This document shows positions 37,932-49,300 of a stretch of 64,000 nucleotides of DNA, piece by piece. The first letter of the stretch is position 1, and each line of letters starts with the position of its first letter. A program made the position numbers and the translations under genes. Source of the stretch: Hydrotalea flava (GTDB lineage: Bacteria; Bacteroidota; Bacteroidia; Chitinophagales; Chitinophagaceae); assembly GCF_001623405.1 (NCBI RefSeq), contig NZ_LUHG01000073.1, positions 1-64,000 of the forward strand, in the 5' to 3' direction. The notes below the pieces were generated by a model. That model was not told the DNA's origin. It worked only from the letters and a program-made list of their open reading frames with translations, and ran no database searches.

Positions 37932-38855
37932 TTATTTTAATAAATCACAAGGTTTTAATCCGGTATGCTTTTTAAATGCAGCAGAAAAATGTGATATGGA
38001 AGAATAGCCCAACAAAGCCGATACATCTGTAACACTCAACCCCTTCTCGTATAAAAGGTATTTTGCATGTTCCATTCTTTGTTGCTGATAAAAATCAAAA
38101 ATGGTTGTACCAAAAATTTCTTTAAATCCTTTTTTCAGGTAACATTCATTCATGGCAACTTTACGACTCAATTCTTTTATGGTAATAGGATCGCCAATGT
38201 GTTGCAATAAAAGATCTCGTGCCTGATAAATTTGTTCCTTGCTCCGTTGATCTGATAAAAATTTACAAGAAAAACCTTCTTCTTTTTCATCCACCAAACA
38301 ATCTAAACTATATAACAATAATTCATGAATTTTTGCATTCACAAATATGTTCTCTAAAGCGCCGGTATAACTGTGGTTTAACAAACCGTCTAAAATATTA
38401 CGTTTTTTATTGCAAACTGTAAAAATTTTGGTGAAAGCATGGGGATGTTTAAAAGCCAAAACTTCATCCTTCCGATTATTTAATTTTACATTATGCGTAA
38501 ACTGATATAAAAAAGTTGCTGTAAAATGAAAAGTAAAAACATCTACCGTTTGTATTTTCCCATCACAACTTTCGGTAGGTAGCTGGCTGCATAAAGAACA
38601 ACTTCTTTCTTCGCAATACCGATTACCGGTGGTACAAAAACGAAGTTCCAAATAGTTCTTATCAGGTCGGGCTTCATCATAATGATATACCATCATACCG
38701 GTATCTTCTGCCACCCAAGGATGTTGTGCATAATATCTTCTAATATCATACTGAATAGATCCCGGAATATGCTGGGCTTTCTGGTACAACAAATCCATGC
38801 TTGGCTCAATCCCATTTTTATGGGCTACTTTTAGAATATCTAAAACCTGCATCAT
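37932..38855 (-). CDS. AraC family transcriptional regulator with a Cys-rich N-terminal part
   Basis: A 307-aa regulator. The C-terminal AraC domain (about residues 205-307) has two helix-turn-helix motifs: ITIKELSRKVAMNECYLKKGF and LSVTDVSALLGYSSISHFSAAF. The N-terminal part has no cupin signature but holds a cluster at Cys74, Cys81, Cys86, Cys89 and Cys97 (spacing 6-4-2-7), which could bind a metal, Fe-S cluster or haem, or act by disulfides; that is inference. It converges on the haem operon, so it may sense haem or iron. Second-codon ATG is an alternative start. Confidence 0.85.
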   Translation of the reverse strand: MMQVLDILKVAHKNGIEPSMDLLYQKAQHIPGSIQYDIRRYYAQHPWVAEDTGMMVYHYDEARPDKNYLELRFCTTGNRYCEERSCSLCSQLPTESCDGKIQTVDVFTFHFTATFLYQFTHNVKLNNRKDEVLAFKHPHAFTKIFTVCNKKRNILDGLLNHSYTGALENIFVNAKIHELLLYSLDCLVDEKEEGFSCKFLSDQRSKEQIYQARDLLLQHIGDPITIKELSRKVAMNECYLKKGFKEIFGTTIFDFYQQQRMEHAKYLLYEKGLSVTDVSALLGYSSISHFSAAFKKHTGLKPCDLLK

Positions 38856-38862
38856 ATCATTG

Positions 38863-38881
38863 CAAAAGTATGTATATACAT
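38863..38881 (-). promoter_or_regulatory. AraC-type gene -7 element with an adjoining palindrome
   Basis: The minus strand has an exact -7 TACTTTTG at 38863-38870, only 7 bases from the ATG, so the mRNA may be almost leaderless. Next to it ATGTATATACAT (38870-38881) is a perfect 12-base palindrome, lying between -7 and -33 where a repressor or autoregulator could bind. Confidence 0.4.
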
Positions 38882-39043
38882 TTAAAATTCAGTCACAAAA
38901 CTGTAAAACAATACTTTCATAAAAAACATACATAAATGCCAGTTATTTTGGGCAAAAAAACTGTTTTGGACCAATTCAATTCAACATCGGGTAAATAGTG
39001 GATAAATACCTGCATTTTATGCCATTCTAGCCCTTAAAATCAT

Positions 39044-39051
39044 TATCTTCG
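39044..39051 (+). promoter_or_regulatory. Putative -7 element of gyrB
   Basis: TATCTTCG fits TAnnTTTG with one mismatch, 45 bases ahead of the gyrB ATG. No clear -33 box. Confidence 0.3.
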
Positions 39052-39090
39052 CCCACCCCGAAATATTCGTTTAAACACAATAGTTATTAG

Positions 39091-41076
<1,986 letters not shown>

Positions 41077-41183
41077 AATGCTATGTTTTATAAAATAATG
41101 CGTGTTTTACACGAGAACAAGTTTCACAAACCAAAAAATAATTGTAGTTTGTGTTAGCAGAATCAAAACTTATTTACTAATCC

Positions 41184-41202
41184 ATTCTCATTTTTTGAGA
41201 AT
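41184..41202 (+). promoter_or_regulatory. Hairpin ahead of the 68-aa gene
   Basis: ATTCTCA (41184-41190) and TGAGAAT (41196-41202) form a 7-bp stem around five T residues, ending 17 bases before the ATG at 41220. It could be a weak terminator for gyrB or a leader structure of the small gene. Confidence 0.35.
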
Positions 41203-41219
41203 ATTAAAACAAAAAAACA

Positions 41220-41426
41220 ATGGATACATCTAAAATGATTAAAGCATACTGCTTAAAAACAAAAGAAAAAAATGTTCCCATGCACGATGCCGTAATTACT
41301 AAAACTGCAAGAGGTGGTTATATGGCCAGTGGCAATGATGGAAAAGGCAATAAAATGGCTGCCATTTTGAGTGAAGCAAAAGCTTTACAAGCTATTGCAG
41401 ATGGTGTTGCCAAAAAAGGATTTTAA
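41220..41426 (+). CDS. Small conserved-looking protein, unknown function
   Basis: A 68-aa basic cytosolic protein that I do not firmly recognise. Its first half, with AYCLKTKEKN followed by a DAVITKTARGGYMASGNDGKGNKM stretch, has the layout of the small DUF5679-type zinc-ribbon proteins (AYCVKCK...C..C), but only one Cys (Cys11) is left, so a zinc ribbon is not possible. Coding is supported by the clean ATG, codon usage like its neighbours and its own terminator. No functional partner is nearby. Confidence 0.6.
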   Translation: MDTSKMIKAYCLKTKEKNVPMHDAVITKTARGGYMASGNDGKGNKMAAILSEAKALQAIADGVAKKGF

Positions 41427-41446
41427 TACTTATACCTAATTACATG

Positions 41447-41485
41447 AAAAGGGCAGCTTTCCTTAAAGAAAGTTACCCTTTTTTT
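41447..41485 (+). terminator. Terminator downstream of the 68-aa gene
   Basis: A 15-base arm (41447-41461) pairs with 41468-41482 with one mismatch and one G-U, loop 6 bases, running into eight T residues. Confidence 0.75.
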
Positions 41486-41502
41486 GACCTTTTAAAACCA
41501 AA

Positions 41503-42171
41503 CTAAAACGGAAATCGTTTCCCCATTTTTCGGGTAATTTTATTCATTACATCTGTGCCTGAAATATGCCAATTGGTAGGCTTTTGATATTCGGCTGACC
41601 AAAGTGTTTCTCCATTTTTTACTAAAACACAGTTGGCAAATACATCGGCGGTTTTATTGCTAATACTGCCACCAACCACCGGATCCATTTGAGTACTCCA
41701 AAAAATTATATTACGTACGGCACCAATACCCATCGATGCTAAATCGCTCATCATTTACTAATAACATTCATTTTTATCACAGCATCTACTCCTAACATTT
41801 TTGCTAAAACATCGGGGTCGGTGTTAAAAGCATCATTTGCACTTATACCCGCCGAACGTAAAAGTCCATTGGTTTTATCCGGACTTTGAATTTGTGCCAT
41901 ATTGAATTTTTTCCGGGGTTTGGCATAGCGCTGAAAATGAGCTAACTCAGTTTGCTGGTAGGTGTAACCCGTTTTTAAAGCAGCACTATCTACTTGTGCC
42001 TGAGCAACATTGTGGGGAAGTTGACCTGTAAATTGTACCTGAACAGGCAATATAGCAATTGATTTGAACTGAATATTAGCTGCATTTTTGCTAACAAAAG
42101 GTTTGTTTGTACTACAAACTTGCCAGCAATACCATTAGTCCAATAATGACAATAGTAAATTTAAATTTCAT
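41503..42171 (-). pseudogene. Frameshifted lipoprotein gene (two single-base breaks)
   Basis: Three pieces in two frames together form one about 222-aa Bacteroidota lipoprotein. From an ATG at 42171 the signal peptide reads KFTIVIIGLMVLLAS and then a stop; dropping one base of the run at 42116-42118 restores Cys-Ser-Thr and a perfect lipobox LASC. The main body (SIAILPVQVQFTG ... DVLAKMLGVDAVIKMNVISK) then stops at 41751-41753; adding one base to the run at 41754-41756 joins it to MMSDLASMGIGAV and the C-terminal half ending KRFPF. Function unknown. Either a recent pseudogene or two sequencing errors in short homopolymers. Confidence 0.75.
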
Positions 42172-42289
42172 ACAGGATAATTTTGGCAAAAATGAAAAGT
42201 TGCTACAAAACAATACTGAAGTAAGTGGATGAATGGATGATTGCCTACATAAATGGAGTTAAGAAAAATATAATTTGAGATAGGTAATT

Positions 42290-45200
42290 TTAAGAAAGTG
42301 AAACAGGCACAGTTGCCGCTTGCATTTTTTGTAAAAACCGCAACATCGCTTGCATGGAGTTAACATCTTCTACAACTAATAAAAAGTTTTTACCGGCTTG
42401 CTTTAACCTTGCTTTATTGGTGCCTGTTTGCAAATAGCTCAATATATTTTTAAATAAATCTGATTCAAAATATGGAGAGTCTGGCTTATTGATAAAATAA
42501 CAACGCAAAGTATTCTCCTTTAAAGTCATTTTTTCAAATCCCAATGCAACACCTGCCCATCTGGCTCTAACGGTATCAAATAAATCAGATACCTGTGGTG
42601 GTAAATTTCCAAAGCGGTCTTCCATTTCAGTTTTAAAGGCAATTAAATCAGCTTCATTTTCACAGTTGTCCAATCGGGTATATAAGGAAAGGCGTTCGGT
42701 AATGTTTGAAACATAGTCATCCGGAATTAATATTTCCAAATCTGTATCAATAGTGCAATCACTTACATAATCATCCTGCTGTGCAATTTCATCCTTAAAT
42801 AATTCTTTAAAACTGCTACGCTTCAATTCGCGGATTGCTTCATCTAAAATTTTCTGATACATTTCAAATCCAATTTCAGCTATAAAGCCACTTTGTTCAC
42901 CACCCAGCATATTACCTGCTCCACGAATATCCAAATCTCGCATGGCAATTTGAAAACCACTGCCCAAATCGCTAAACTGTTCTAAAGTTTGCAGTCGTTT
43001 TCTTGAATCGGTTGGCAATGTAGCCATGGGTGGTGCCAACAGGTAACAGAATGCTTTTTTATTACTTCGTCCTACCCTGCCGCGTAACTGGTGCAAATCA
43101 CTTAATCCAAAATGATGTGCATTGTTTACAATGATGGTATTCACGTTAGGTATATCTACGCCACTTTCCACAATATTGGTACAAACTAATACATCATATT
43201 TTTTATCAATAAAATCCAGAATACGTTTTTCTAATTCATGTCCTTCTAATTGCCCATGAGCAAATCCAATACTTAAATCAGGGCATGATGTTTGAATGAG
43301 TGCAGCCATTTCAGAAAGGCCTTGCACCCGGTTGTGAATAAAGAAAACCTGGCCGCCACGTTCTGTTTCAAAATATATGGCATCACGAATAAAATCTTCA
43401 TTAAACACGTGTACTTCTGTTTGAATGGGCTGGCGGTTAGGCGGGGGGGTATTAATTACACTTAAATCTCTGGCGCCCATTAGTGAAAACTGAAGCGTTC
43501 GTGGAATGGGTGTTGCCGTTAGTGTTAAGCAATCTACATTTGTTTTGAGGGTTTTTAATTTTTCTTTATGTCCAACACCAAACTTTTGCTCCTCATCAAT
43601 TACCAATAATCCAAGATCTTTAAATATTACATCTTTACTTAGAATGGCATGTGTGCCAATTAATATATCTACTTTACCTTCAGCTACACGTTGAAGGGTT
43701 TCTTTTTTTTCTTTGGAAGATTTAAAGCGGTTTACAAAATCAACCGTAACCGGAAAATCTTTCAAACGCTCTTTAAATGTTTTATAATGTTGAAACGCAA
43801 GTATAGTAGTAGGTACCAGAATAGCTGCCTGTTTACCATCTACACAACTTTTAAATGCAGCTCTGATGGCTACTTCTGTTTTACCAAATCCAACATCACC
43901 ACAAACCAACCTATCCATTGGGCTGGCACTTTCCATATCTTTTTTTACATCGGCTGTTACCTTACTTTGGTCGGGTGTATCTTCATAAATAAAGGATGCT
44001 TCTAATTCTGTATTCAGATAGTTATCCGGCGAATGTTGGAAACCTTGTCTGGCTTTTCGTTCTGCATATAAACCAATTAAATCAAATGCCAGTTCCTTTA
44101 CTTTGGTTTTTGTTTTTTCTTTTAGTTTATTCCAAACATCACTTCCCAGTTTATTAATTTTTGGAATGGTACCTTCTTTTCCGGTAAACTTAGAAATTTT
44201 ATGCAGTGAATTGATATTCACATATAAAATATCATTATCCTTATATATAATTCGTACTGCTTCCTGCCATTTACCATTTACTTCAATTTTTTGTAAGCCA
44301 CTAAAAATTCCTACGCCATGATCGATATGTGTTACATAATCGCCGGGTTGCAACTCACGTAAAGTTTTTAAGGTAAGCGCTTTACTTTTACTATAAGCTT
44401 GTTTAATTTTATATTTATGGTAACGTTGAAATATTTGGTGGTCAGTATAACAAACCACTTTTAAATCATGATCAATAAAACCCTCATGTATACTAATGGG
44501 AACAGGAACGAATTTGATTATTGATGATAAGTCAGAAAAAATACTATGTAACCGCTCTAATTGTTTTGACTGATCAGAAAAAATATAAATAGTATATCCT
44601 GCAGTTTCAAATGCAGAGAGATTCTTCATCAACAAATCAAATTGCCTATTAAAAGAAGGCTGTTCTTCTGTTTGAAAATGAATGGTTGTTTGTGCAAAAT
44701 GTGGTGCATAGCCAAACTCAATCATGTGTTTGTATTGAATTTGGCGGGTAATGGTAGCAGCGGGTGTAAAATCGTTTAAACCAATTCCTTTTAAAATTTT
44801 AGTGTCCTCTTCATCAAATTCCTGCACAAAGCCTACATCGTTATTTTTCTGAAGGAAAATACCCAGCTCTTCTTCCTGAACCTCCAGTTTATTTAGAATA
44901 ACATCCCAGTCTTTTAACCAAATAATGGTATTTTCACTTAGAAATTCAAGTAAAGAAATTTTTTCTCCTTCATCAAATTGCGTTTCAATATTGGGAATAA
45001 TACTTACCTGCAATAGTTTTCGCTCACTAAGCTGCGTTTCAGGATCAAAAATCCGGATACTGTCTACCTCATTACCAAACAACTCAATTCTATAAGGTTT
45101 TTCATTACCATAAGAATAAATATCGAGAATGCCGCCTCTTAAAGCAAACTGTCCGGGTTCATATACAAAATCGTTGCGTACAAAACCATACATCACCAAC

Positions 45201-45697
45201 AATTCCATTAAACTTTCCGGCTGAATGGTATCATTTGTTTTGATGGAAATGGTATTGTTGTTTAAGGTATTTGGTTTTACAACCTTTTCTGCCAAAGCTT
45301 CAGAATAGGTTACCATTATTTTTTTGTTGCCTCCGTCAGATAGTTTGGTCAACATCTCAGTTCGCAACATTACATGCGAAGCATTGAGCAATCTAAAATT
45401 CTTTCTTACTTTAAATGAAGCGGGAAAATAAAAAACATCTAATGCATTGGTTAAGCTTTCTATTGCATTGAAAAAATAAGCAGCATCTTCTGCATCACTT
45501 AATACAATCAGGTGGTTATAATTTTCGAGATTGGAATGTTGGTATAAAGCGCTGATGATACATTCCGGACTGCTGCCATGTAAACCGGAAAGATAAATTT
45601 TTTGTGCTTCTATAGTTGGGGCAACAACTAGTTTTTCCAACAGGTTTTTTACCTGGGGGGTATTTCTAAATTGATCCAAAAGCACTCCTATATTCAT
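42290..45697 (-). CDS. mfd: Transcription-repair coupling factor
   Basis: A 1135-aa SF2 translocase that removes RNA polymerase stalled at lesions and recruits UvrA. Visible in order: a UvrB-like N-terminal region, the RNA polymerase interaction domain (LQPGDYVTHIDHGVGIFSGL), the translocase with Walker A GDVGFGKTEVA, DEEQ in LLVIDEEQKFGVGH, TATPIPRTLQ, and the RecG-like LRGRVGRSNKKAFCYLL, then a C-terminal TRCF domain. I start at 45697 (MNIGVLLDQF), just downstream of a consensus -7. Length is normal. Confidence 0.96.
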   Translation of the reverse strand: MNIGVLLDQFRNTPQVKNLLEKLVVAPTIEAQKIYLSGLHGSSPECIISALYQHSNLENYNHLIVLSDAEDAAYFFNAIESLTNALDVFYFPASFKVRKNFRLLNASHVMLRTEMLTKLSDGGNKKIMVTYSEALAEKVVKPNTLNNNTISIKTNDTIQPESLMELLVMYGFVRNDFVYEPGQFALRGGILDIYSYGNEKPYRIELFGNEVDSIRIFDPETQLSERKLLQVSIIPNIETQFDEGEKISLLEFLSENTIIWLKDWDVILNKLEVQEEELGIFLQKNNDVGFVQEFDEEDTKILKGIGLNDFTPAATITRQIQYKHMIEFGYAPHFAQTTIHFQTEEQPSFNRQFDLLMKNLSAFETAGYTIYIFSDQSKQLERLHSIFSDLSSIIKFVPVPISIHEGFIDHDLKVVCYTDHQIFQRYHKYKIKQAYSKSKALTLKTLRELQPGDYVTHIDHGVGIFSGLQKIEVNGKWQEAVRIIYKDNDILYVNINSLHKISKFTGKEGTIPKINKLGSDVWNKLKEKTKTKVKELAFDLIGLYAERKARQGFQHSPDNYLNTELEASFIYEDTPDQSKVTADVKKDMESASPMDRLVCGDVGFGKTEVAIRAAFKSCVDGKQAAILVPTTILAFQHYKTFKERLKDFPVTVDFVNRFKSSKEKKETLQRVAEGKVDILIGTHAILSKDVIFKDLGLLVIDEEQKFGVGHKEKLKTLKTNVDCLTLTATPIPRTLQFSLMGARDLSVINTPPPNRQPIQTEVHVFNEDFIRDAIYFETERGGQVFFIHNRVQGLSEMAALIQTSCPDLSIGFAHGQLEGHELEKRILDFIDKKYDVLVCTNIVESGVDIPNVNTIIVNNAHHFGLSDLHQLRGRVGRSNKKAFCYLLAPPMATLPTDSRKRLQTLEQFSDLGSGFQIAMRDLDIRGAGNMLGGEQSGFIAEIGFEMYQKILDEAIRELKRSSFKELFKDEIAQQDDYVSDCTIDTDLEILIPDDYVSNITERLSLYTRLDNCENEADLIAFKTEMEDRFGNLPPQVSDLFDTVRARWAGVALGFEKMTLKENTLRCYFINKPDSPYFESDLFKNILSYLQTGTNKARLKQAGKNFLLVVEDVNSMQAMLRFLQKMQAATVPVSLS

Positions 45698-45709
45698 AAA
45701 AACAGAGTG

Positions 45710-45717
45710 CAAAGGTA
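45710..45717 (-). promoter_or_regulatory. Putative -7 element of mfd
   Basis: TACCTTTG on the minus strand is an exact TAnnTTTG match, 12 bases before the chosen mfd ATG; it overlaps the first codons of the longer reading from 45712 and so argues against it. Confidence 0.45.
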
Positions 45718-45774
45718 CGATTTTAACACACCGAATTTTCTAAAAAAAGTTGAACAATGGTTTGCTTTACGCTT

Positions 45775-46242
45775 TTAATAGACAGCATTATTGCTAATTT
45801 GTAGGGTAATTGTTGCAACAGAATCGGGCTGCACGTACACGGATTGTATATTGTTTTTTTCATCATAACTGTTGGCATAAAAATGACCATCTACCTTGGC
45901 AAATAAAGAATAACTGCCTGCGGGTAATGACACAGCAAAAGCACCTTTTGAATCAGATAAGGTAGAATCAATCAACCGGGTATGAATAACCGTATACATG
46001 GGCGACTCGTTGATGCGCTCAACATCTTTTATATTGGTTAGCTCGTAAATATAAATGGTGGTTGATAAAGGTTGTGGTTGCGGAGCAGGTGCATTCGGGG
46101 CAGGCATTTGATTGCCTGCAACACGAAAAACATATCCCGAAATTCCCTGTTTAATTTTTTTGTTGGATGTTGCCTTCTTTTCAAACAAACAACCCATTAA
46201 CAACATAGTTATACCGATTAGGAGAAAAAGATTTTTATACAT
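45775..46242 (-). CDS. Small lipoprotein with a carboxypeptidase-regulatory-like beta domain
   Basis: A 155-aa protein with a lipoprotein signal (lipobox LMGC, Cys18). A Pro/Ala/Gln-rich loop lies at about residues 47-57. The remainder, from ISGYVFRVAG to the SDSKGAFAVSLPAGSYSLFAKVDG stretch, has the pattern of a transthyretin/CarbopepD_reg-like fold common in Bacteroidota surface proteins. No enzyme motif; function unknown. It is divergent from the S8 peptidase gene across 67 bases, and ends 78 bases before mfd. Confidence 0.7.
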   Translation of the reverse strand: MYKNLFLLIGITMLLMGCLFEKKATSNKKIKQGISGYVFRVAGNQMPAPNAPAPQPQPLSTTIYIYELTNIKDVERINESPMYTVIHTRLIDSTLSDSKGAFAVSLPAGSYSLFAKVDGHFYANSYDEKNNIQSVYVQPDSVATITLQISNNAVY

Positions 46243-46309
46243 AAAGCATTTTGAGTGTTTAAAGTATCTAATTTAGTAAAATTAAGCTGTTCACTTAACA
46301 CACTGTACT

Positions 46310-49300
46310 ATGTTCAAAAAATTACACCTTGCTATTATTTTAATGCTCAGTGTCAGCAATATTTTGGCACAAAATACCCGTTCGCCGCAAGAATATCAAA
46401 AATTGTCTGATGCCATCCGGATTTCAGAAAACAATAATTTACAGCGCGCCCTGCAACTGGCAAAGCAGGAAGGCTGGTTTATCAGACGCGTAACGCCAAC
46501 CGGAAAAGTAATTGCATTAGCGGGTGTAGATGAAAAAGGTAATCCATTATATCTAAGCACTTTTAATAATACTACTGCAGCTGCCACTACCAATGCCAAC
46601 CAGCTTTGGCCGGGGGGAAGTTCTAATTTAAACTTATCCGGCTCATCCAATGGTGTTGCGGGTAAATTAGCTATGTGGGATGGTGGCACTCCTTTAACCA
46701 ACCATGTAGAGTTAATTGGACGCATAGTAAATCCCGATTCGGCTGCATTGAGCGACCATGCTACGCACGTAGCCGGAACTTTAATCGCAACTGGTATTAA
46801 CCCAATTGCCAAAGGAATGGCATTTAATGCGCAGAAATTAATTGCGTATGATTTTAGTAATGACCAGTCTGAAATGATGGCAGCCTCACCCAATTTATTG
46901 GTTTCAAACCACTCGTATGGTTTTTTAGCCGGATGGAATTATGATGGTACCAATTGGAGTTGGTATGGCGATACAACCATTAGTACCAGCAAATCATACG
47001 GTTTTGGATATTATGATCAAAGTGCGCAAATGTTCGATTCTATTGCGTACAATGCACCCTATTATTTAATCAGCATGTCGGCAGGTAACTCCAGAAATTC
47101 AAACGGGCCGGCAGTAGGATCAAAATATTTATATAACGGAAATAGCAACAAATCTATTTACAGAACAGCATCAATTCCCAATAATCCCGATTATGGCTCT
47201 ATTGCCTATACACAGGATGCCAAAAATATTTTAGCCGTAGGTGCGGTAAATGGTATTCCGCTTGGTTATAACTATCCCAGTGATGTGGTAATGAGCAGTT
47301 TCAGTGCATGGGGCCCCACCAGCGATGGCAGAATTAAACCTGATGTAGTTGCCGATGGCGTGAATGTTACCTCAAGCTGGAGTACTTCTACTACTGCCTA
47401 TCAAACAGAAAGCGGTACTTCAATGGCAGCACCCAATGCCACTGGCTCTCTTTATCTATTGCAAGAATATTACAACAAATTACATCCGGGTAGTTTTATG
47501 CGGTCAGCTACATTAAGAGGTTTAGCCGTTCATACTGCGAATGAAGCCGGCACTGCTCCCGGACCTGATTATCAGTTTGGATGGGGTTTATTAAATGTTT
47601 TAAAAGCTTCTTCGGTCATCACCTCTTCATATAATCATGTTTCTGATACTATTATTGAAAAAACATTGAGTAATGCGGTACCTTATACCATGAATGTGGT
47701 AGCTTCCGGTAATGGGCCTTTAGTGGCTACATTAAGCTGGTTAGACCCTCCTATTACGCCATTATCTCCCTCAAACTCAGTTAACAATACCACCCCACGT
47801 TTGGTAAATGATTTAGACATGCGTATTAGCAATGGTAGTAATGTATACAAACCATGGGTTTTAAATCCGGCTATTCCAAGTGCTCCAGCAACTAAGGGAG
47901 ACAACTACTTGGATAATGTTGAAAAAATTAATGTAGATAGTGCCGTACCCGGTCAACTTTATACCATTACCATTACCAATAAGGGTAATTTACAAAGAGG
48001 TACTCAGGCATTCTCGTTACTGGTAAGTGGCATTGGCGGAACCGCCTATTGCAGTTCATCTGCTACCAACAATACTGGCACCAGAATTGACAGTGTGGCT
48101 TTTGCAGGCATCAACAATAAAAATACCACCACCAATACAACATATAGCAACTTTACCAATATTACAGGTAAAATTCAATCCAATCAAACACTTCCTTTTA
48201 GCATTGTTTTAAACAGTTCAGATGCTACCAATAATCCCAAAGTGGTGAAAGTGTATATTGATTACAATAGTAACGGGAGTTTTTCTGATCCCGGTGAACA
48301 AGTAGCAGCCATTGTAGCTAGCGGAAATGGAACCTATACCGCTAACATTACTACACCTGGAAATTTACCTGTCAATAATTTAACCCTGATGCGCATTGTA
48401 GCAGTAGAAACGACAGACTCTACAACTATACAACCTTGTGGTAATTATGGATATGGAGAAACACAGGACTACCGTATTCAGTTTATTGCACCTGCCAATA
48501 ATTTATCCTTAGCCGGGATTGTTACACCTTCAGCAGGCGCTTGCGCAGCCAATAACCAGTATTTAACAGTTCAAATTTTAAATAAAGGCACTGTAAGCGC
48601 CAGCAATTTTACACTGAATGCTACCGTTAGCAACGGTGCTACCGTTATTGCCAACTTATCTGGCCTATATCCTTTAACATTAGCAGCCGGTGGTACAGAT
48701 ACTTATGTATTTCAAACACCATTTAGTACAATTGCCGGCACCAGTTATACAATTCATGCAACAATTGTTTATGCAGCTGATCAGGATACAACAGATAATA
48801 CTAAAACAGTAACCATTGCAATAGCCAATGCACCAGCTGCCCCTGTTGGTACAGCTACTATTTGCGGCACTAATACAGCTTATTTAAAAGCAAGCAATGC
48901 CAATAGTAACAGTACTTATTTATGGTATAGCTCCAATACCGCTACAAGCCCTATTGCAGTGGGAGCCAATACTTCAACCAGTACCATACCTTCTAATAAC
49001 ACTTATTATTTACAAACCGGAAGCAAAGTTACAGTTGGTCCGGCCAATAAAACAGTATATGGCACCGGAGGATATAATGCCTTTGTCGGAAATTATGTTA
49101 CATTTCATGCATATGCACCCCTTGCTATAGAAACTGCCAGAATGTATATTGGTAATGCAGGTACTATACAAATTACATTAGCCAGTAATCTTACTGTAAG
49201 TGCAGATGGTTCAAGCTATACTTACATTCCTGTTCAGGTTATCAACTTCAATGTTGCGGCTACAAATCCAACACCACCTGCTACTTTACCGGGTAGTGAT

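Noticed and set aside
41101-41113. CGTG-TTTTA-CACG hairpin after gyrB
   Set aside because: Only four base pairs and no T-run; likely chance.
41503-42050. Reading the broken lipoprotein as two separate small genes
   Set aside because: Both parts plus the upstream signal peptide form one continuous protein after two one-base corrections.
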